A stretch of DNA of 10,046 bases from Bacillota bacterium. GTDB lineage: Bacteria; Bacillota; DTU025. This document shows, one piece after another, positions 6,211 to 10,046 of this stretch (positions are counted from its first letter, which is position 1; the number at the start of each line of letters is the position of its first letter). Location: the NCBI GenBank assembly GCA_012842765.1, contig DUWJ01000349.1:1-10046 (forward strand), written 5' to 3'. The notes below the pieces were generated by a model that saw only the letters and a program-made list of their open reading frames with translations, made no database searches and had not been told where the DNA came from. Position numbers and translations under genes: made by a program.

Positions 6211-6914
6211 CAAACTAACACCGTCCCCGTATGAGTTGTCCAGGGTTCTATCACGATCGACCCCTCGCGCAGATAAGCTACTTCCGGACCCTGCGGCACT
6301 TGCGTTTCGTCATCGGGCGCCCTCGTTATTTTGTCAGCTATCCGGAGCTGAGTCGGGATCAAACGCAGAGCAACTACACAGGCTTCGGCGTTTCCGGCCG
6401 AGCCCGCATGCGCCATCCCTCGCAACGACCCGAAAACCACTATGTCGCCGGTTGCCAAGACTTCGGAGCCCGGATTGACATCGCCCATCACGACGACATT
6501 CCCATCGAACGACACTGCCTGCCCTGATCTGAGAGTTCTTCGGACGAGAATCGTGTCGCCGCGCACGATCGGTTCTCCGCTCTCTGGGCCACCGTCATCG
6601 AGAACCTTCTTAGCCGAAGCCCGACCCGCGCCGGCGGCATGTTGCCGCGGCCTTCGTTGCCCAGGCTTCTCCTCACTCAGGGACAACCCGTACTCCTCCA
6701 AGATCATCCTGACCTCCTCGATCCACTCAGGCGGGACAACAGCCCCGCGCGTATCCAACCGGACCCTGGCACCTGAGTAAAAACCCTCAGCTTCGTTAAG
6801 CCTTCGGCGAAGTTTGCCCTTGAGTTCTTCTATATTCTCATCTGCGTCTATAACGAGGCGAAGCCCGTCCCTTGTTCCCTTAAAAATCACTTCCTGAGCC
6901 TTCACCGCAACCAC
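6210..6914 (-). CDS. minC: MinC, septum-site-determining FtsZ inhibitor
   Basis: A 234-residue inhibitor of FtsZ polymerisation, recruited to the membrane by MinD. The N-terminal domain (about 5-78; EVIFKGTRDGLRLVIDADEN, then FYSGARVRLDTRG and IEEVRMILEEYGL) matches the FtsZ-inhibiting MinC_N fold. A charged, low-complexity linker follows (about 79-115). The C-terminal beta-helix domain begins at TILVRRTLRSGQ (121-132), with the conserved RSGQ, and continues through NVVVMGDVNPGSEV, GDIVVFGSLRGMAHAG (156-171) and ALRLIPTQLRIAD, the MinD-binding and dimer surface. The start is uncertain: the GTG at 6914 has only a distant purine run, while a second GTG at 6905 follows a GGCGGTGG stretch by 5 nt. 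The choice changes three residues only. The gene lies 56 nt after mrdA and overlaps minD by one base. Confidence 0.95.
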   Translation of the reverse strand: MVAVKAQEVIFKGTRDGLRLVIDADENIEELKGKLRRRLNEAEGFYSGARVRLDTRGAVVPPEWIEEVRMILEEYGLSLSEEKPGQRRPRQHAAGAGRASAKKVLDDGGPESGEPIVRGDTILVRRTLRSGQAVSFDGNVVVMGDVNPGSEVLATGDIVVFGSLRGMAHAGSAGNAEACVVALRLIPTQLRIADKITRAPDDETQVPQGPEVAYLREGSIVIEPWTTHTGTVLV

Positions 6915-6970
6915 CGCCGATTCAGCCTATCCATGTTTGATTCTCCAATAGGAATGCATTTCCTTCCTGC

Positions 6971-8773
6971 CTACTCGCCCGTCGGGGCGAAATAGGCTTC
7001 CATGATCTTTCTGGCAACAGGCGCTGCAGACGCCCCGCCACCTCCGCCACGCTCTATCATAACAGCAACAACTATCTCCGGATCATCGGCTGGCGCCCAC
7101 CCGACAAACCATGCGTGTGGATCTCCCGGGGGAACCTCCGCAGTCCCAGTCTTGCCTGCAACGGGTATGCCAAAATTTCTAAAAGCCGAACTAGCCGTGC
7201 CTATTCGCGTCACTTCGCTGAGGCTGTGATGAAGATAGTCCCACGTTCTGTCAGAAAGGACAGCCGTCCGCATTACCTCAGGAACAGACTGCGTCTGTAC
7301 TGTCCCATCAGGCGCTATCACTTGCCTGATAAGATGAGGCTTGTACATCACGCCTCGAGTAGCAATTCCACCATAGGCGACAGCCATCTGCAGCGGAGTA
7401 ACAGTCACCTGCTGGCCAATGGCGTAGCTTGCAAGTTCGCCCGGCATGAAATCGCGAACACTGGAATCTGGAACAGCTCCGGTAGCCTCCACAGGCGTAA
7501 ATCGCAAGCCAGTCGGCTGGGAAAGCCCGAATTGCTTTGCAGCCGAAGCCATCTGATCCACCGAGAGTCTTGCTCCCAGCTCGTAGAAGACAATGTTGCA
7601 GGAATTGATCATACCCTCAGTAAGATTCTGATACCCGTGCGAACGGCCCTTTGACCAAATAGAGCACCTCTTCCTGTAGTAGCGCGAGGAGACAGAGGGG
7701 GAGCAGAGAATCCTGTCGTCGAGATCTATCACCCCTGCCTCGAGCGCAGCTATGGCAGTGAAAGGCTTAAACGTGGAGCCGGGCGGATAAGCGCCTGATA
7801 TCGCACGGTTGAAAAGCCCCGACACGCCAGTGCTCACCTGACGCCACTGTTCATCAGAGATTCTAGGAACAAACCAGCCCGGGTCGTAGCCTGGCTCAGT
7901 TGCCATGGCTATTATCTCTCCTGTGCGCGGATCTAGCGCTACCGCGGCGCCCGCCGTAGCGTGTTTGTATTTGCCAGACTGCAAAGTCTCAAGCTGCGAC
8001 CGTAGAGCATCCTCAGCCGACTGTTGCACTTTGGCATCGATCGTCATCACCAGGGTAGAGCCGGCCACCGGAGCCCTGGCGCCTACCGTCGCAACAGGTC
8101 GAGAAAGCGAGTCAACCTCGATTTCAGTGACTCCATCTTGCCCACGTAGGTATTCCTCAAACTCCCGCTCCACACCACTCTTGCCAATACGGTCACGGGA
8201 CTGATAGCCCTTTTCGCCAAGACGAGCAAGTTCTTCCTGATTGATCAGACCGACGTACCCGATGATGGGCCCGGCCAAGGATCCATTGGGATAGCTCCGA
8301 TACGGTTCTTCCTCGATTATAACCCCGGGCAACTCAACTTTGTGCTCGGAGACCCTTACAAGCATGTAGGGGGGCACATCCTCGATGAGGCGCGTAGGCA
8401 TATAAGGCAGACCATACCGGCCCTCAGTCTGCCCGGCTATCTTCGCTTCGATCTCCTCAACAGGCATTTCCAAAAGTTTAGAGAGAAGCCGCACCTCCGC
8501 CTCTCGATCCGAAAACTCTTGCGGAACAACGGAGATGGTATATGCCATCCTGCTGGTGGCGAAAACTTCCCCGCGCCTATCAGTGATTATCCCTCGCGGC
8601 GCAGATATCGGCACAAGTGCGAGCCTATTAGCCGTAGCTCTGCTCTTGTAATATTCTCCCTTTATTATCTGCAGTTGCCACAGCCTGCCCACGAGGACCA
8701 GGAACAGACATAAGGCAAAGATCTGGAATACCCGGAGTCGGCGCTCACTCTGCGTTCGTGTTCGATTCATCAT
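6971..8773 (-). CDS. mrdA: Penicillin-binding protein 2 (class B transpeptidase of the elongasome)
   Basis: A 600-residue class B PBP that crosslinks peptidoglycan in partnership with RodA. It has a short cytoplasmic tail, one transmembrane helix (about 14-36), the PBP dimer/pedestal domain (about 50-230; SAPRGIITDRRGEVFATSR, RIGKSGVEREFEEYLRG) and a transpeptidase domain (about 240-597). The catalytic motifs are intact: STFK (S333 nucleophile, K336), SCN (391-393) and KTGT (541-544). C357, C370, H379 and C392 cluster before and within the SxN motif and could form a metal site like that reported in some PBP2 structures. The Gly-rich run at 576-580 sits in the usual loop between the last strand and helix. 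Two ATG codons are adjacent (8773, 8770) with GGGG 7 nt upstream of the first. The gene lies 33 nt after mreD. The neighbours mreCD and rodA assign it to PBP2 rather than to a divisome PBP or SpoVD. Confidence 0.95.
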   Translation of the reverse strand: MMNRTRTQSERRLRVFQIFALCLFLVLVGRLWQLQIIKGEYYKSRATANRLALVPISAPRGIITDRRGEVFATSRMAYTISVVPQEFSDREAEVRLLSKLLEMPVEEIEAKIAGQTEGRYGLPYMPTRLIEDVPPYMLVRVSEHKVELPGVIIEEEPYRSYPNGSLAGPIIGYVGLINQEELARLGEKGYQSRDRIGKSGVEREFEEYLRGQDGVTEIEVDSLSRPVATVGARAPVAGSTLVMTIDAKVQQSAEDALRSQLETLQSGKYKHATAGAAVALDPRTGEIIAMATEPGYDPGWFVPRISDEQWRQVSTGVSGLFNRAISGAYPPGSTFKPFTAIAALEAGVIDLDDRILCSPSVSSRYYRKRCSIWSKGRSHGYQNLTEGMINSCNIVFYELGARLSVDQMASAAKQFGLSQPTGLRFTPVEATGAVPDSSVRDFMPGELASYAIGQQVTVTPLQMAVAYGGIATRGVMYKPHLIRQVIAPDGTVQTQSVPEVMRTAVLSDRTWDYLHHSLSEVTRIGTASSAFRNFGIPVAGKTGTAEVPPGDPHAWFVGWAPADDPEIVVAVMIERGGGGGASAAPVARKIMEAYFAPTGE

Positions 8774-8806
8774 ACATCAACCCCGGAAAAGCTTCACTCC
8801 AAAAGT

Positions 8807-9322
8807 CTAGACAGACGAAACCGATCGTAAACGCTCTCGGTCCCGTGGACGAAGGTAGATCCAGTAGTGGAGCAGGGCGCCCGCGCAACAATTGAGCACC
8901 GCAACCCACGGAATCACCGTTCCAAACGCTCTGGCCCAATCGATGCCTGCGCCAAATGACCAGATAACGAATGTGTAAATCACCTCACGGATCACCGTTC
9001 CCGCGCCCACGATGACCACTGGCGTAATCAAATTCTCCTTAAAAAGCTGGGGCTCAACCAAGCCGATAATCCATGCCGCGGCCATGTTCGCACCAGCGCT
9101 TGCGCCCATGAACGATCCGCTGAGCGCATCTTGGCATAGTCCGCCGATAGCTGCGAGAACGACGCCAGGCCCAGTTCCCGCTATGATGGACATTACTGCC
9201 GAAAAACAAAACACCAGGTCGGGCACTACCCACCTGGGGAAAAGCACAGGAAAGACCGCAGCCTGCAACAGCAATGCAACGAACATGCCTAAAGCAATAT
9301 GCAGTCTGTTCAACCTTTTCAT
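8807..9322 (-). CDS. mreD: MreD, rod shape-determining membrane protein
   Basis: A small polytopic membrane protein, 171 residues, of the elongasome; it binds MreC and regulates its interaction with PBP2-RodA. The whole sequence is hydrophobic, with about five to six helices (roughly 8-28, 34-60, 75-90, 99-123, 136-156) and a basic C-terminal tail (RPRDRERLRS, 158-167). Family marks are PDLVF near 34 and GLCQDALSGSFMGASA (61-76), the conserved G-x3-D-x3-G signature. The ATG at 9322 overlaps the mreC stop by four bases (ATGA) and has GGGGAG 8 nt upstream, so translation is coupled to mreC. Sequence conservation in MreD is low in general, so the call rests on the signature, topology, size and position. 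Confidence 0.92.
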   Translation of the reverse strand: MKRLNRLHIALGMFVALLLQAAVFPVLFPRWVVPDLVFCFSAVMSIIAGTGPGVVLAAIGGLCQDALSGSFMGASAGANMAAAWIIGLVEPQLFKENLITPVVIVGAGTVIREVIYTFVIWSFGAGIDWARAFGTVIPWVAVLNCCAGALLHYWIYLRPRDRERLRSVSSV

Positions 9323-10046
9323 TCCTGCATCTCCCCAATAGCTCCCCTTATCGGATCGATCAAGACCAAGACCTCTTCGAGCCTGTCAAAATCGACTCGA
9401 GGCCGCGCAAACGCCGATTTCGACACACCATATTTCCCGGGCGCCACCGAGATTACATCACCGAGCACGTAGCCTTTAGGATATATGCCACCAAGGCCAG
9501 AGGTGATGATTATGTCCCCTGGCTGCACATCATTGTCTGCGCCCAAAGGACGAACGTGCAGCAAACCTGAACCGTCGCCCAACCCCTCAACCAGCACGAG
9601 GTCACGTGATCTGAAATCGATGCCACCAACAGCACTCCGGGAATCCACAGTCAGAATCACTGTAGACGTATTCCGGGTGACAGACGTGACTCTTCCAACA
9701 ACCCCGCGAGCAGTGACTACGGGTTTCCCGCTTGAAATTCCATGGTCTGACCCCTTGTCGATTGCCACAGAGTAAAGCCAGTTTCCTGGGTCACGATAGC
9801 TTATCCTGGCGGCGACGGCGCGTCCCCCTAGACTCTCCTTGAACTCCAGCAAGTCCCTGAGCCTTTCGTTCTCTCGCAAGGCCTCCTCCATCTGCAAGTT
9901 CTCGTAGCGCAACGCGTCAAGCTCCTCCCGAAGCTTCTCATTCTCGGCCTTCGTCTCGCCTATCGAAATAAGATACGAAGCCCATGATGAGATCTCCCTG
10001 CTCACCTTACTTGCCCCTCGAGCTATAGGGGAGAATATTTCGCGCA
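9319..10046 (-). CDS. mreC: MreC, rod shape-determining protein (5' end outside window)
   Basis: Bitopic elongasome scaffold; its extracytoplasmic domain binds and activates PBP2. The C-terminal 241 residues are visible, and the frame is open to the window edge (upstream residues REIFSPIARGASK continue in frame), so the GTG at 10005 is internal and not the start. The visible part starts with the juxtamembrane segment SREISSWASYLISIGE, then a coiled coil rich in Glu/Leu (ETKAENEKLREELDALRYE to ENERLRDLLEFKE) that mediates dimerisation. The two six-stranded beta-barrel subdomains follow, with YRDPGNWLYSVAIDKGSDHG, VVTARGVVGRVTSV, SAVGGIDFRSRDLVLVEG and ITSGLGGIYPKGYVLGDVI. These are standard MreC signatures. 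The cytoplasmic tail and transmembrane helix lie outside; mreB is expected further upstream. It overlaps mreD by 4 nt. Confidence 0.95.
   Translation of the reverse strand, partial: REIFSPIARGASKVSREISSWASYLISIGETKAENEKLREELDALRYENLQMEEALRENERLRDLLEFKESLGGRAVAARISYRDPGNWLYSVAIDKGSDHGISSGKPVVTARGVVGRVTSVTRNTSTVILTVDSRSAVGGIDFRSRDLVLVEGLGDGSGLLHVRPLGADNDVQPGDIIITSGLGGIYPKGYVLGDVISVAPGKYGVSKSAFARPRVDFDRLEEVLVLIDPIRGAIGEMQE

Noticed and set aside
7031..7045. Five consecutive glycines near the end of PBP2 as an unusual repeat
   Set aside because: Gly-rich runs at this loop are common in class B PBPs.

Overview
The window is a gap-poor stretch of a bacterial chromosome in which all eleven recognisable genes lie on the minus strand. 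In the direction of transcription (right to left) the order is mreC (5' end outside the window), mreD, mrdA (PBP2), minC, minD, minE, rodA, an M50 site-2-type protease resembling SpoIVFB, a TIGR03960-type radical SAM protein, a TIGR03936/DUF2344 protein, and the start of an RNase E/G gene (3' end outside the window). This order and composition are characteristic of Bacillota, especially Clostridia-like and related deep-branching spore-forming lineages. In these the mre-min cluster runs into spoIVFB, the radical SAM/DUF2344 pair and rng, with rplU-rpmA-obg usually beyond. The moderately GC-rich sequence, GTG starts and purine-rich Shine-Dalgarno sites fit that. I cannot name a genus.

Right part (about 5120-10046), cell shape and division-site selection. 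MreC and MreD scaffold the elongasome, and PBP2 is its transpeptidase. MinC, MinD and MinE form the complete oscillator-type Min system that confines FtsZ to midcell. Translation is tightly coupled: mreC/mreD overlap by 4 nt, minC/minD by 1 nt, and minD and minE are 5 nt apart.

Middle part (about 2908-5051). RodA, the SEDS glycosyltransferase partner of PBP2, follows minE. It carries several substitutions in motifs that are usually invariant. Then comes the largest gap in the window, about 104 nt. No mgsA or spoIVFA (M23-like) gene is present where many relatives have them. A lone TATAAT on the coding strand there could be an internal promoter. The M50 intramembrane protease follows.

Left part (1-2892). 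The radical SAM protein, the DUF2344 protein and RNase E/G are packed with gaps of 7 and 0 nt. The first two are separate genes here but occur fused in some bacteria, and their biochemical function is unknown as far as I know. They are the least-described part of the window. Their position next to an RNA-processing enzyme suggests, without proving, an RNA- or ribosome-related role.

I found no RNA genes, mobile elements, CRISPR arrays or strong terminators. No gene-free stretch exceeds about 105 nt. Overall this is a conserved housekeeping region, and I do not see a clearly novel system beyond the uncharacterised radical SAM/DUF2344 pair.
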